Source: Hyposmocoma kahamanoa
Lineage: Eukaryota; Arthropoda; Insecta; Lepidoptera; Cosmopterigidae
DNA: 64,000 nucleotides
Assembly: GCF_003589595.1 (NCBI RefSeq)
Contig: NW_020653726.1
Span: 11,217,873 to 11,281,872, forward strand
Direction: 5' to 3'
Shown piece after piece: positions 1-9,740 of the stretch. The stretch's first letter is position 1. Each line of letters starts with the position of its first letter. The position numbers and the translations under genes were made by a program. A model generated the notes under the pieces. It worked only from the letters and a program-made list of their open reading frames with translations, was not told where the DNA came from and made no database searches.

Positions 1-147
1 AAGAAGCGAGAAAAAACAATGGCTACGGTGATTTTAGGCTGAGAACACCGAACGTGCGAAATAATATTTTTTAATTTTATTTGTAATTCCAAGAAGTATG
101 ATATCGCAGAGATTGCATTGGTCCCAAAGGGTCATATCGGAACGCCA

Positions 148-1607
148 CACAGTGGGCCCAAATTGATAATTCTTGGACATAGGAATAACTTGTGGAGTAT
201 CGAGCAAATTTTTTTTATGTGATATATAATAACATTCCTAACAACTTTTATTCTTGTATGATTTCTTGAAAAGTTGATAGATTCAGAGAAAAAAAAATTT
301 TTGTATGGACAAATATACATTTTATTTTTTATCTCAAAATATACGAAAATCTAATGTGCGTGGGTTACTTACAGTATAGTTCCCATCATTTTCTATGTAG
401 AAAAAAATAATCCGTCTGCATGTACTTGCGGCTTTGTAAATAAAGGTGCGGCAAAATTGCTAACTCTTCTATGTACTTTTTTAACAAACAAAGTTTAAGA
501 CAAATATACATTTTATTTTTTATCTCAAAATATACGAAAATCTAATGTGCGTGGGTTACTCACAGTATAGTTCCCATCATTTTCTATGTAGAAAAAAATA
601 ATCCGTCTGCATGTACTTGCGGCTTTGTAAATAAAGGTGCGGCAAAATTGTACATAAAAACTCTTTTATGTACTTTTTTAACAAAATACATAAGCTTCGT
701 GTAATCTGTGTGTAATATGTCATCCATTACAAACAGTGCATAAAGTCCAACAACCCAGTATATATTAATAATTAATAATAGGTAATTAAAAATAACGGAA
801 ATAAAAAGTATAAATTTTAGGCTAAATAATTATTTAATCATGATACAATTTTAGGAATACAGAGCTGATTTTTTTCACATGATACATAATAACATTCCTG
901 ATAACTTTTATTGTTATGTAATTTCTTGGAAAGCTGATTGTTTCAGAAAAAAAAATTTAGTTTTTTTTTGTTTGGAGAAATAAACATTTTATTTTTTTAT
1001 CTCAAATTGTAGAAAAATGTAATGTGTGCTTTATTTACAGTATAAGTCCAATAATTCTCTATCAAGAAAAAAACAATCCATCAGCAGGTACTTGCGGCTT
1101 TACGAGTAAAAAGATGTCAAAATGTTAGATTTGTTATTTATTAAAAAATAAAACACAATATACTAGTTTCTACTTAACTTTCGTGTTATTGTTATAACGC
1201 TCTGTGTAATTTAGCACTAAAATTAAATTTTCTTTAGTCGAAGCTCATGTATTTTGTTAAAAAAGTACATAAAAGAGTTAGCAATTTTGCCGCACCTCTA
1301 CTTACAAAGCCGCAAGTACATGCAGACGGATTATTTTTTTCTACATAGAAAATTATTGGAACTATACTGTAAGTTACCCACGCACACTACATTTTCGTAT
1401 ATTTTGAGATAAAGAACAAAATGTATATTTCTCCACAAAAAAAAATTATATTTTTTTTCTCTGAAACTATCAATTTTTCAAGAAATCATACAAGAATAAA
1501 AGTTGTTAGGAGTGTTATTGTCTATCAAATAAAAAAATTAGCTCGATACTCCACAAGTTATTCCTATGTCCAAGAATTATCAATTTGGGCCCACTGTGCG
1601 CCACCGC
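148..1607. repeat. Direct/inverted repeat cluster (foldback-like)
   Basis: A unit of about 340 bp at 148-487 reappears in inverted orientation at about 1256-1607. Its second half is also tandemly duplicated at about 500-690, and a more diverged direct copy covers about 845-1110. All copies share blocks such as TACTTGCGGCTTT and CTCAAAATATACGAAAAT. The ends of the two main arms can pair into a long hairpin. Short open frames inside are repeat sequence read in both directions, not genes. It may be a non-autonomous DNA element with long inverted repeats, but no terminal duplication could be fixed because the left edge is near the window start. Confidence 0.7.
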
Positions 1608-1689
1608 AAACGGATGACAATTTAGACTTCCTTTAGGTTATACTATATTGCTCAGATTTTTATAGATACTTCCAAGTATTCTTTTATTT

Positions 1690-2040
1690 TGTTTAGGATT
1701 TGCGCCATCTAACTATATTCGCAAGCGTTACGTTATTAATTAGTTAACAACGAACAATGCCATCTATTGATACGCATAAATATCGAAGTTCAGAGAATAA
1801 TTTTAGTTTATTACTAAATATTTGAAAAACATTACAAGAAAAATAGAATATCTACTATATTTCCTATAAAAGAGGAGTTAATCGATATCCATGGCCATTT
1901 ACGTAAATATAAACTAATTCCAGGCTATCGATCAGCGCCATCTAGAAATAAGACGGAATTTTGACCTTTTTCAGAGCTACGATTTTTAATATGGAGATTA
2001 GCAGTCCTCTTGGGTTATTGGTCCATGCTATTATCAAGTA
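1690..2040. repeat. Interspersed repeat, copy A
   Basis: This shares a long diverged match with about 41,190-41,417 plus 42,006-42,100: both contain GCCATCTA/GCCATTTA blocks, AATGCCAT(C/T)TATTGA, GATATCCA(T/C)GGCCATTT, TTCCAGGCTA and GATTAGCAGTCCTCTT-like stretches in the same order. No coding potential is visible. This copy lacks the insertion found in copy B and so shows the approximate pre-insertion state. Confidence 0.65.
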
Positions 2041-3022
2041 ATTATTCTCTAGCGTCTATAGGGAGAAGATCGTTTTGTTGGATTTAATAAATTTGTCTTC
2101 ATAAAAAGAATTTTGTCTTTTTCTAAGTAATCTGTTTTTACCGTGTGGAAGTAAAACAATCTTCTACATATTATGATTTTGAATGGGGCTTAATGTAGTA
2201 ATACAATAAAAAGAAGGAGCAAAATTGGCCCCTTTGTGTCTACTTCTCGGTGTTTTCCTTGGATAATAAAAAATAATTGAAACAATTTTCCCTGGAAAAT
2301 ATGTTTCCATACGAGAAACCCCGAAATTGATGTCGGGAATAATTTCACACTTCACGTGTGTATACAAAAATAATACGGAAATGAGAACTCTCGACCTGCG
2401 CAAGTCGCTTGACATAATTTCTTCAACGTAATAAACATATACAGGGTATAACAAAAGGTATGGATGGACCATATTTTGTCTAGTGATCGTATTATAATAA
2501 CAATCAACTTTAAAAAATAGACGCCTCGTACTTACAAAAGTTGAGTATTTGAAGGCGCAGTTGTTCCATATACATGCGCGAATATATCCCGGCAAGTTAA
2601 GTCCCTTTGCATTTCTAAAATTCTTCAATCTGGTCATCTCGTATATTTTTCCATTTATGCTTTGGAGCCTATACGTATTTTACAAGAATCAGTTTTAAGC
2701 CGTATCTTGATACGGTACTTAGAGCATGTACTTGTACATACATTTTTTATCGTACGTACTTACCACGTACACACCACGTGCAATTATTTTCATGATTTGC
2801 CTCTTTCTATCTCTATATCCCAGAAAAAAAACGGAGGTGTAGATTATAAGGGTTCTCATAGAAGTCCAAAAAAATGGTCACAACGCCATACGGCTTACAT
2901 TATAAAATAGGCACCTCCAAAATAAATTTTGTGCGTATAAATGATTTACCGTATTTATGTGTACGGAACTACCCTTGCACGTGTATATAGTAAATACTGA
3001 GAGACGATTTAGAACTTATAGT
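2041..3022. other. No supported gene; AT-rich intergenic sequence
   Basis: Open frames here (for example a 157-codon minus frame ending at 2164) start at non-ATG codons, have no recognisable family and look like chance frames. I see no RNA gene or clear repeat. Confidence 0.5.
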
Positions 3023-3133
3023 TGAAGAATGTACTACACTTTGCTAATACTATTTATAAATAAAATTGGAAATACATTTTGCTATCACTCTTTTTATTTT
3101 TCCGACATTTTTTTGACAAGCTTTACTTAAACA
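3023..3133 (-). repeat. Candidate copia 3' LTR (111 bp)
   Basis: This 111-bp block matches 9306-9416 at all but about 6 positions. On the minus strand both begin TGTTTAA and end TTCTTCA, the TG...CA ends expected of an LTR, and they lie outside the copia gag-pol remains. About 1.2 kb of unrelated sequence separates it from the pol stop, which I attribute to later insertions. It is short for a copia LTR, and no flanking 5-bp target duplication was found. Confidence 0.55.
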
Positions 3134-3139
3134 TGTCAT

Positions 3140-3430
3140 TTAAACCCTAAGTATAATATATAATAATTCCCTAAGTACTGCTGCAGCAGGATCGAGAGGA
3201 GTGTGTGTTTACATACTGCCCTACCACTCACTTCGCTTTCAAGTTTCGGCAATGGCAGACGTCGAAATAATTACAGCGGCCGCGCTGTCTCTTTTTGCGA
3301 TACATAATTATGTTCGATATTTAAAAAGATATCGAATACAAAAAAGAATGTTCGTCGTAGACGATGGTGGATGATATCTATCCATCGAAATAGAACTTTG
3401 TAAGTACCTAATTATCAACCTACCTACTTA
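3140..3430 (+). pseudogene. Possible Harbinger/PIF-type transposase N-terminal remnant
   Basis: An ATG at 3252 opens a short frame (MADVEIITAAALSL...). It shifts frame in an A-run at about 3340 and then reads a basic RRRRWWMISIHRNRTL block before a GTAAGT donor near 3400. An alanine-rich start followed by a basic WW block is typical of PIF/Harbinger transposase N-termini in insects. Only about 50 residues are visible and no terminal repeats or 3-bp target duplication could be fixed, so the family call is tentative. It lies between the copia pol end and its candidate 3' LTR. Confidence 0.35.
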
Positions 3431-3587
3431 ACTAATTTTTTAATGCATATACTAATTCTAATCTCATTAAAATAATCTCATTGCTCCATTCGGACGGCAT
3501 TTTCGATGATCTAAAGTATGATGATGATGATAAGTATGATCTAAACGAACGTCTTTCTCCTCCAGGCGCTTGGCGAGTACTGAGCGT

Positions 3588-4081
3588 CAGAGATGGGAAA
3601 AACTGCTTATTTTTTTAAACGTTTAAACGTTAAGCTTTTTTAAAAAAAAGCGTGCTTTTTTAAACGCTTTTTCACTTAAACGCTTTTCAGTTTGAAGCGA
3701 ACAAAATCGTTTAAAAAACGTTTAAGCGCACAGACTTTTACGTTAAAAAAAGCTTGCAACGTTGTGTTTATAGCGAAAAGCAAAAGTAGACCATTAAAGG
3801 TTTTAAGATAAGTAAGTTTTTTGTAAAAAACGAGTTATATTTTTATTTATGACAACTATTTAAAAATATTAATATATATATAAAAAACTGGAAAATACTG
3901 CTTAAGTTTTTAACGTTAAAACGTACGTTTAAAAAGCGTGCGTGAAAAGCAGGAAAGAAGACAAAAAGGAAAACGTTTAAGCGCACAGATCAACGCTTAC
4001 ACTTAAAATCAAAAGCGTGCTTATGTGCTTATTTAAAAAAGCAGACTTTTTAAGTGCTTTTCGTTTAAACGCCCACTTCTA
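3588..4081. mobile_element. Short hAT-like non-autonomous element (494 bp)
   Basis: The element is bounded by an exact 8-bp duplication, CTGAGCGT, at 3580-3587 and 4082-4089. Its ends read CAGAGATGGG and (reverse complement) TAGAAGTGGG, a hAT-like terminal pair. The interior has no open frame and is filled with GTTTAAACG/AAAAGCGTGCTT-type motifs in both orientations. Removing it plus one duplication restores a continuous sequence, so the insertion is well supported. Confidence 0.75.
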
Positions 4082-4305
4082 CTGAGCGTCGGAGCAGAAT
4101 GTAAACACGCACTGCCGCTCGCGCTGCCGGTCCTTTGACTTCCGCACAAAAAACCGCCATTTTGGGGAGCGCCGGGCAGCACGAGTGGCAATGGCAGTGG
4201 CATGAGAAGTATCGCGTTTACACACTCGAAGTGGGCAGGAGCCCACTTCCCTGCCCACTTCCCTGCTCACTACGGCTGAATGTAAATGAGGTATTACATC
4301 TTCTC

Positions 4306-4461
4306 TCAATGAATACCCAATCGACAGACTAATTCTTGTAGCCTGGGTCTCGGTAGAGCTTTGGTAAAAATATCCGCCAGTTGTCCTTCACTTGACACCT
4401 TCTTTACTGTAATCTCTCTCTTAGTTACCAGCTCTCTGATGAAAAAATGACGTATTCGGAT
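4306..4461 (-). pseudogene. Copia pol C-terminus (end of RNase H)
   Basis: The minus frame reads RIRHFFIRELVTKREI...EGQLADIFTKALPRPRL...LGIH and then a stop. The block from FIRELV through ADIFTKAL is the standard C-terminus of copia RNase H. It continues directly from the RTKHIRIRH block at about 5822, showing that the intervening 4462-5813 is an insertion. Confidence 0.8.
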
Positions 4462-4794
4462 TAGACATGAGCGCCGATAATAGATCAACCGGCAGCGGCG
4501 CGCCGACAAAAAAGTGTACGCGGCGGCGGCGTTTCGGCGGCGCGAGTGCGACTCTAAAACGATTTTGTATATCGGTGTTTGTTTTTACAAAAACCGTTGT
4601 ACAAATAGTTTTTCAAAGGAAAAAATTAAATAACGTATTTTCTATAGTAATAAAATTTTTATCATGTTCGATCAGGTGCTCCGATCGTAAGCACGCGCAC
4701 GCTTCCATATTGTGTATTATCGTAGTGAATTATTTAAAAAAATAATAATTTCTTTTTTAAACAAAATATCTTTAAATATAAATAAAAAATAAAA

Positions 4795-5160
4795 TGCTCA
4801 CGAGACAGACGCCCCGGACACATGCAAAACCGAGGCAGACAAACATGTCCGTCTCTGCAGCTAACCACAAACCCCAGCGAGTCCATACCGAAGTCCGGGT
4901 CCGCCAGAGAGGCCCGCAAAGGCGTATCACTGGCGGAGGGCTTGGCCCGGACGCCCGCTGTACCCTGGTCTTGCCGTCGAGACCGTAGTCTCTCCGGGAA
5001 ACCCTGTCTCTCGGATCGGCAGACAGGAATATCTCGGGACGGTAGATAGGGATATCTCGGGTCGGTAGATAGGGACAGTTGCTTCAGCTGTACTAAGCAC
5101 AAGTCCGGTCGTGCATGGAGTAATGTTGCCACCTTTAGGATGGCCCTGTTACATACCAAC
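4795..5160. repeat. GC-richer unclassified repeat segment
   Basis: This stretch is more GC-rich than its surroundings and contains near-repeated ATCTCGGG(A/T)CGGTAGATAGGGA units at about 5030-5070. It has overlapping open frames on both strands, none matching a family I know. It lies inside the hAT-like element, directly upstream of the LINE fragment, and may be an upstream part of the same retroelement or a separate insert. Confidence 0.35.
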
Positions 5161-5164
5161 TGGC

Positions 5165-5618
5165 CACCTTTGTTTCAATAGACAACCGTGCCAAGAACCT
5201 TATAGGTGGCTCGGAATTAGTGGAGGCGAAGCTGCAGAGCCTTGAACACCGCCGTAAAGTTGCCAACGTATCGGTATTTTACAGGATATATCATGGAGAG
5301 TGTGTGATGGAATTACAGATTAATTTATTTATTACATTTATTTAATTCCGCTTTCCCCTTTCCATCACCGGGGGACTAGGCGTAGACTTGGGTTCCACCT
5401 CTATGTTGTGGATATTCCAAAGATTCGCCCGAAGCGTTCCGCTTCCTCATTTATATGGCGAACGGCTATGGGGTGGAATTCCCTGCCTGCACACTTGTTC
5501 CCTGAACGTTATAACTTGGGCCTTTTCATGGCAACAGTGAATAGGCATTCATGTATCGTCGATCTCATCGTCACTTTCCATTAGGTGAGATGGAGGTCAA
5601 ATGCAAACTTACATTTTA
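5165..5618 (+). pseudogene. LINE C-terminal and 3' UTR fragment
   Basis: Plus-strand frames read DNRAKNLIGGSELVEAKLQ, LEHRRKVANVSVFYRIYHGE and then, after frame breaks, a LWNSLPxHLFPERYNLGLF-type block, the familiar tail of insect Jockey/CR1-group LINEs. Downstream, the block ATCGTCACTTTCCATTAGGT...GAGATGGAGGTCAAATGC recurs in inverted orientation at about 28,085-28,150. The fragment is truncated and frameshifted and sits within the hAT-like element. Confidence 0.6.
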
Positions 5619-5821
5619 TTAACAAAAATAGGTTTTATCTTAAAAAAGTCATTTTCTGGTGTTGCCATTTTCAAATACACAATACGGTAGCGTGCGCGTG
5701 CGTATGATCGGAGCGCCTGATCGAACTGAACGGCGCGCCGTATGCATTTGCGGCGGCGGCGGCACGAGGAAAAATGCGGCGGCGGCGGCGGGCCGGCGCG
5801 GCGCTCATGTCTAATTCGGAT

Positions 5822-6371
5822 ATGCTTTGTACGCCGATGAAATTCTGGGTTTTCCGCTAGCCTTATTGCTGCCTCGTTATCAATTTGCAAAGTTGGTTTA
5901 GCTTTAACTCCAATTAGACTTGCTATAACCCGAGCTAACCAGACACACTCCCTTGCACCTTTGCTAGCAGCGACAATCTCCGCCTCTGTAGTCGAAATGG
6001 CTACACTTTGTTGTCTCTTGCTCATCCACGTAATAGCTCTCCCGGCATACATGCATAGCACTCCTGAGGTTGAGCGCCCGTATGGACGTCTCCGCCATGA
6101 TCTGCATCACTGAAGCATTCCAGAACACTCTTATTTCTACCATAATAGATTCTGAAATTTGGAGTATACTGCATATATCACACAATCCGCTTCACCCTGA
6201 CACAGTCATCATCAGCAGGACTATCGAGGCTTCTTGACACCACACTAACAGCATACGCTGTGTCTGGCCTTGTCCCGACCATCAAATAGGCTAGTGCTCC
6301 AACAATCTGCCTATATCTCTGTTTGATATCTGAATCGTCTCTTTGTTTAGCGTGTATTTGATCATCATTTA
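5822..6371 (-). pseudogene. Copia reverse transcriptase/RNase H remnant
   Basis: The minus frame reads GRAITWMSKRQQSVAISTTEAEIVAASKGARE, then RLAENPEFHRRTKHIRIRH, the classical copia RNase H core (STTEAE and RRTKHI). Further upstream pieces (about 6080-6371) in other frames include an SADADHGG-type block. It ends at the SINE insertion at 6372. Confidence 0.8.
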
Positions 6372-6596
6372 AACTGCCTCCGTGGCCGAACGGTTACCAT
6401 GCCGGACTGCCACGCAGTGGTCCCAGGTTCGATTCCCGGGCCGGGAGAAATAGTTGTATGGCCTACAATTATTTCTCTCGTGAGTTTGGGTGTAATTTGT
6501 GGTTGCCTATGTGCGTGTCCATGGCACCCGCGACACAGGGTTACCCTAGTGCGGGGCTATGTTGAGTGTGTGCGTTATTATTATTATTTATTTATT
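6372..6596 (+). mobile_element. tRNA-derived SINE, copy 1
   Basis: The head has RNA polymerase III internal promoter boxes: TGGCCGAACGG (A box) and GGTTCGATTCC (B box), spaced as in a tRNA. A shared body follows (GAGTTTGGGTGTAATTTGTGG, GGCACCCGCGACACAGGGTT) and a (TTA/TTTA)n tail. A second copy at 22,951-23,180 is nearly identical. This copy interrupts the copia pol remains. Confidence 0.85.
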
Positions 6597-6599
6597 TTA

Positions 6600-7380
6600 T
6601 CATTCACAATAGGTGTTTGCCGGTTTGCACTGCTCCATAGAAAACCTCTTTATCAACTTCTTTGTGTAGGAAGCCTGATGTGTATCTTTAAACCGTCTTC
6701 TCTGTGTTCTATCTCTATGTCAAAAAAAGTAATTCACAGGTTTTGTTGTGATTCTAAAACCTTCACTCAATTGCTGCAACAATTCTTGCACTAACTTCTC
6801 ATTTCAGCCTGCTACCAGCCCATCATCCACGTACAGTGCGACAATAAGTTTTTTTAGAATTTCTAATAAGTAAGCATGGATCCGCTTCACTTACTTTAAA
6901 TCCGATTTCCTTGAAGAAATTCATTATGCGCTTATTCCAGCAGCGCGGAGCTTGCTTTAAGCCATAAAGACTTCTATTTAAAAGAAACACGCGTCCAGTA
7001 CCATCATCATATCCTTCGGGTTGCTTCATGTAAATCTTTTCATCAAGATCCCCATATAAAACGCAGTTGTTACATCAAACTGTCTAATAGCCATATTTTC
7101 ACTAGCAACTACGCTAAGTACCGCTCTCACTGTTCCTAGTTTAGCAACATGGCTAAAAGTTTGATCATATTTAATTCTCTTTTTTTTGTGAATAGCCTTT
7201 GACAACCAAACGCGCCTTGAACTTGTCTACTGTACCATCTGGGTTGTGCTTTACTCGATAAACCCACACATGGTATACATTTCCTTTTCTCCGGTAGGTC
7301 CACAAATATCCAAGTCTTGTTTTCTTGTAACGAATTTATTTCGCTGTCCATAGCTTTACGCCATTCATTAGTATTTCAAG
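6600..7380 (-). pseudogene. Copia reverse transcriptase remnant
   Basis: The minus frames read MDSEINSLQENKTW...VDLPE (start of the copia RT domain), a frame-broken FKARLV region, then MKQPEGYDDGTGRVFLLNRSLYGLKQAPRCWNKR, which holds the copia signature SLYGLKQAPR(C)W. At least three frameshifts separate these blocks, so the product cannot be functional. Confidence 0.85.
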
Positions 7381-7870
7381 ATTTTATTGCTCCTTTGTAA
7401 GTTACAAAGGAGCAATAAACCTGGTTCAGAATCAGTGCCATGTTCCGTATTCACGATATAATATTTAAATTTTTCAGGTTGTTTCAAAGTTGTGCGATTC
7501 CGTAACACCATACGATGAGTTTCTTGAATTTCGTTTGAATTCATATTTTCTATCACTTCATTTCTTTCCTCCCCAAATTCATTAAATTCATTAGACGTTT
7601 CAGCATCATTAAAAACATCGTAATCATGATCATCCGAGTCTATTGGAAACATCTAATTTCTAGTACCTTTAGCACTCTTATTGTTTTCTCTGACTTCACC
7701 GTCACTGACACTACCATCTTCTTCTCTAACTTGAACGTCGTTCTCTGCATTATGTTGCATAACATTCGGGTCCTTTAGAGGTTGAAGGTCTGTTCCATTC
7801 ATAAGGAATCTCGTCAATATCCTGATCACTCTCTAGATATGTGTGCCTCTGTCCTTCGAGTGGTCTTTCA
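7381..7870 (-). pseudogene. Copia spacer between integrase and reverse transcriptase
   Basis: The minus frame is rich in acidic and polar residues (DSDDHDYDVFNDAETSNEF...) and leads into RMVLRNRTTLKQPEKFKYY, the low-complexity segment that usually precedes copia RT. It is collinear with the RT remnant. The integrase core that should lie upstream is absent, and a LINE-type 3' end occupies that place. Confidence 0.6.
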
Positions 7871-7879
7871 TTGAAAGAC

Positions 7880-8515
7880 ACGCCTCAAATTCAAATTCAA
7901 ATTCAAAATAATCTTTAATTCATAAGTAAGCATTATTACACTTGAAATCGTCACAATGGTTAAACTCTACCGCTCATTCGTAAGGCAGATTCTCGTGAGG
8001 AGAATGAGCAAGAAACTCTAAAGGTTGCTCTTTGTAAATAACATTTGTGTTATGTACACATTCAACATTTACAATATATATATTTTTTAATTTGAAACAT
8101 CAGAGATCGAGACTACCTCCATAAGCTAAATGGGTTACTACCACGGATTTTTGTCATCCAAGTACGTAGAAGTTGTATAATAAACTTTAGTATAAAGTGC
8201 TATATATATACACTATAGTTTTAAACCTCGTGAAAAGCAAATTTTGTATTCAGTGTCAACCGGAATCTTGTTATAGAAGCGTATACATTGCCCCTTAAAT
8301 GATTTTTTGACTTTGTGAAGATGACTATCAAGAAATGTCTGTCACTATTTTTCATAAAGAAAATTACTATTCCTTTTAACATAAATTACATTTTCATAAA
8401 TGTACTGTGTGGCTAGTATAAGAATGTTAATTTTCTTAAGCGTATCCTCAAAGATACTTTATCTCATCTCAGACATCTCAGGATAATTCTCAGCGGAAAT
8501 AACAAAAACCGAGGT
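7880..8515 (-). mobile_element. LINE/SINE-type 3' end with CAAATT hexamer tail
   Basis: The segment starts with (CAAATT)n at about 7890, then ACACTTGAAATCGTCACA and GAGCAAGAAACTCTA..GTTGCTCTTT blocks. The same order, with a (CAAAGT)n tail, occurs at about 11,189-11,345. A hexameric tail at one end is typical of the 3' end of several insect non-LTR families, giving minus orientation. The rest, up to 8515, has no recognisable coding content. Confidence 0.55.
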
Positions 8516-9275
8516 TAGAGTCGTGCTAGCATACCCACAGTTCGTACATCCTCAGGTTTTGTCATTCCAGACTTCTTCATAGGACAATGCAATTTTAAAT
8601 ACCCTTTTTCCTTACATATAAAGCAGCGTCTGCTCTCCTCTTTCGAAGTTTCCGAATTTTGTCTCAGTACTTTCTGAAATATTTTCTGTTTATTCATCTT
8701 CACAGTAAAAGCTTCAACTCCAGACTCTCCGTCGTTACAGTTCAACAATGCCTTCTCGTGAACACATAACTGACTTGTTAAACTTTCTTCTTTGACATTA
8801 GCATCCAACTCGCTTTAAATGAGAAATATATATCCAGCAAACTATTCAAAATCTTACAGATTACCAGAAACTCCGGTAAATTTGATTTGACTAACTCCTG
8901 CTTCAAAATGTGTCACAAATGTTACAATTTCGAAATACCAGTCACCATGTCATCTGATGGATATTTTTTCGCTTTAAAAAATGCCAAACAAGCTTCATAC
9001 AAACGGTCCTCGTTCATGTTGTCGTACAGCCGATGTAACTCATCCTATACATCCTTAGGGTGACAGAATCTCATCACTTTGTCCAGGATTTCATCCGAGA
9101 TGTTGTTCGTGATCAAAAGCAACGCAGTGCTTAAAGATCTCTTGTATTCTCCTAGCATCCGATTGTACTCCCCAAGAACAGAAGTGTCTCCATCACCGGC
9201 AATAGCTACTGGTTGCTCAAGTTCTCGTACTTTGCCCTCCACGATATCCATTAATCCGTCGATGCCGTTGAGCAT
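8515..9275 (-). pseudogene. Copia gag remnant
   Basis: Two minus-strand pieces remain. The 5' one (9275-9045) reads GIDGLMDIVEGKV...GEYKRSLSTALLLITNNIS, a copia gag N-terminal region. The 3' one (8808-8515) includes KEESRRCFICKEKGYLKLHCP, a CCHC zinc knuckle. Sequence between them is frameshifted but collinear. Gag would coat the retroelement RNA in virus-like particles; this copy is broken. Confidence 0.75.
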
Positions 9276-9305
9276 TGGACCCAGTTATATAGTTATATAG
9301 ATAGT

Positions 9306-9416
9306 TGAAGAATTTACTACACTTTGCTAATACTATTTATAAATGAAATTGTAAATACATTTTGCTATCACTCTTATTATTTTTCCGACATTTTTTTGAC
9401 AAGCTATATTTAAACA
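9306..9416 (-). repeat. Candidate copia 5' LTR (111 bp)
   Basis: This is the partner of 3023-3133 (about 95% identical by eye). It lies 30 bp upstream of the gag start on the minus strand, the place expected for a 5' LTR. Confidence 0.55.
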
Positions 9417-9506
9417 TATTTCCTCTTTTTGACTATTGAGTTTCATTGAAGATCATGCTCAAACTCTAACAAGACGAACACGTGTCTTTTATGAGTAATT
9501 TGAAAA

Positions 9507-9740
9507 GTATATTGTCCATTTTAGTTTATTCTTCGTAAGGCCATGATTACATTAAAATGTACATAATATGCGAAGTGATTCTGACCCAGCCAATATTATT
9601 TCTATGATCACGCAAACGCGTTTATAATAACTAGCATATTGTCTATTTTAGTTTATTCTTAAATTCGTAAGGCCACGATTACATTAAAATGTACATAATA
9701 TGCGAAGTGATTCTGACCCAGACAATATTATTTCTACCTA
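9507..9740. repeat. Tandem duplication of about 130 bp
   Basis: Two units share TTTTAGTTTATTCTT, CGTAAGGCCA, GATTACATTAAAATGTACAT and AATATGCGAAGTGATTCTGA in the same order (about 9507-9610 and 9637-9738), with only a few differences. There is no coding content. Confidence 0.8.

Larger units (their letters stand above)
4462..5813. mobile_element. hAT-like element inserted in copia RNase H, itself interrupted by a LINE end
   Basis: An exact 8-bp duplication, ATTCGGAT, flanks the element (4454-4461 and 5814-5821) and the ends are TAGACATGAGCGCCG in inverted orientation. Subterminal parts are also inverted: GTTCGATCAGG(T/C)GCTCCGATC and CACGCGCACGCT occur in both arms, separated by GC-rich CGG/GCC repeats. 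An 8-bp duplication is the hAT hallmark. On the minus strand a short ATG frame at 5668 (MATPENDFFKIKPIF) may be the start of a lost transposase. The middle (about 4795-5615) is foreign and contains a LINE 3' fragment. Confidence 0.8.
3023..9416 (-). mobile_element. Decayed Ty1/copia LTR retrotransposon with nested insertions
   Basis: Read on the minus strand, the order is candidate 5' LTR (9306-9416), gag pieces (9275-8515), a spacer before reverse transcriptase (about 7860-7381), reverse transcriptase (about 7351-6600), RNase H (about 6060-5822 and 4460-4306) and candidate 3' LTR (3133-3023). The frame is broken by stops and frameshifts, and the protease and integrase core is not visible. 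Foreign inserts interrupt it: a LINE-type 3' end (about 7880-8515), a SINE (6372-6596), a hAT-like element (4462-5813) and DNA-transposon material (about 3140-4290). The GGGTCC stretch beside the 5' LTR resembles the internal tRNA-Met primer site used by copia, but this is uncertain. Confidence 0.8.

Noticed and set aside
2164..2637. 157-codon minus frame
   Set aside because: Non-ATG start, no domain, composition of random AT-rich sequence.
6372..6450. Functional tRNA gene
   Set aside because: A and B boxes are present but the sequence continues into a shared SINE body with a TTTA tail, and a near-identical copy occurs at 22,951.
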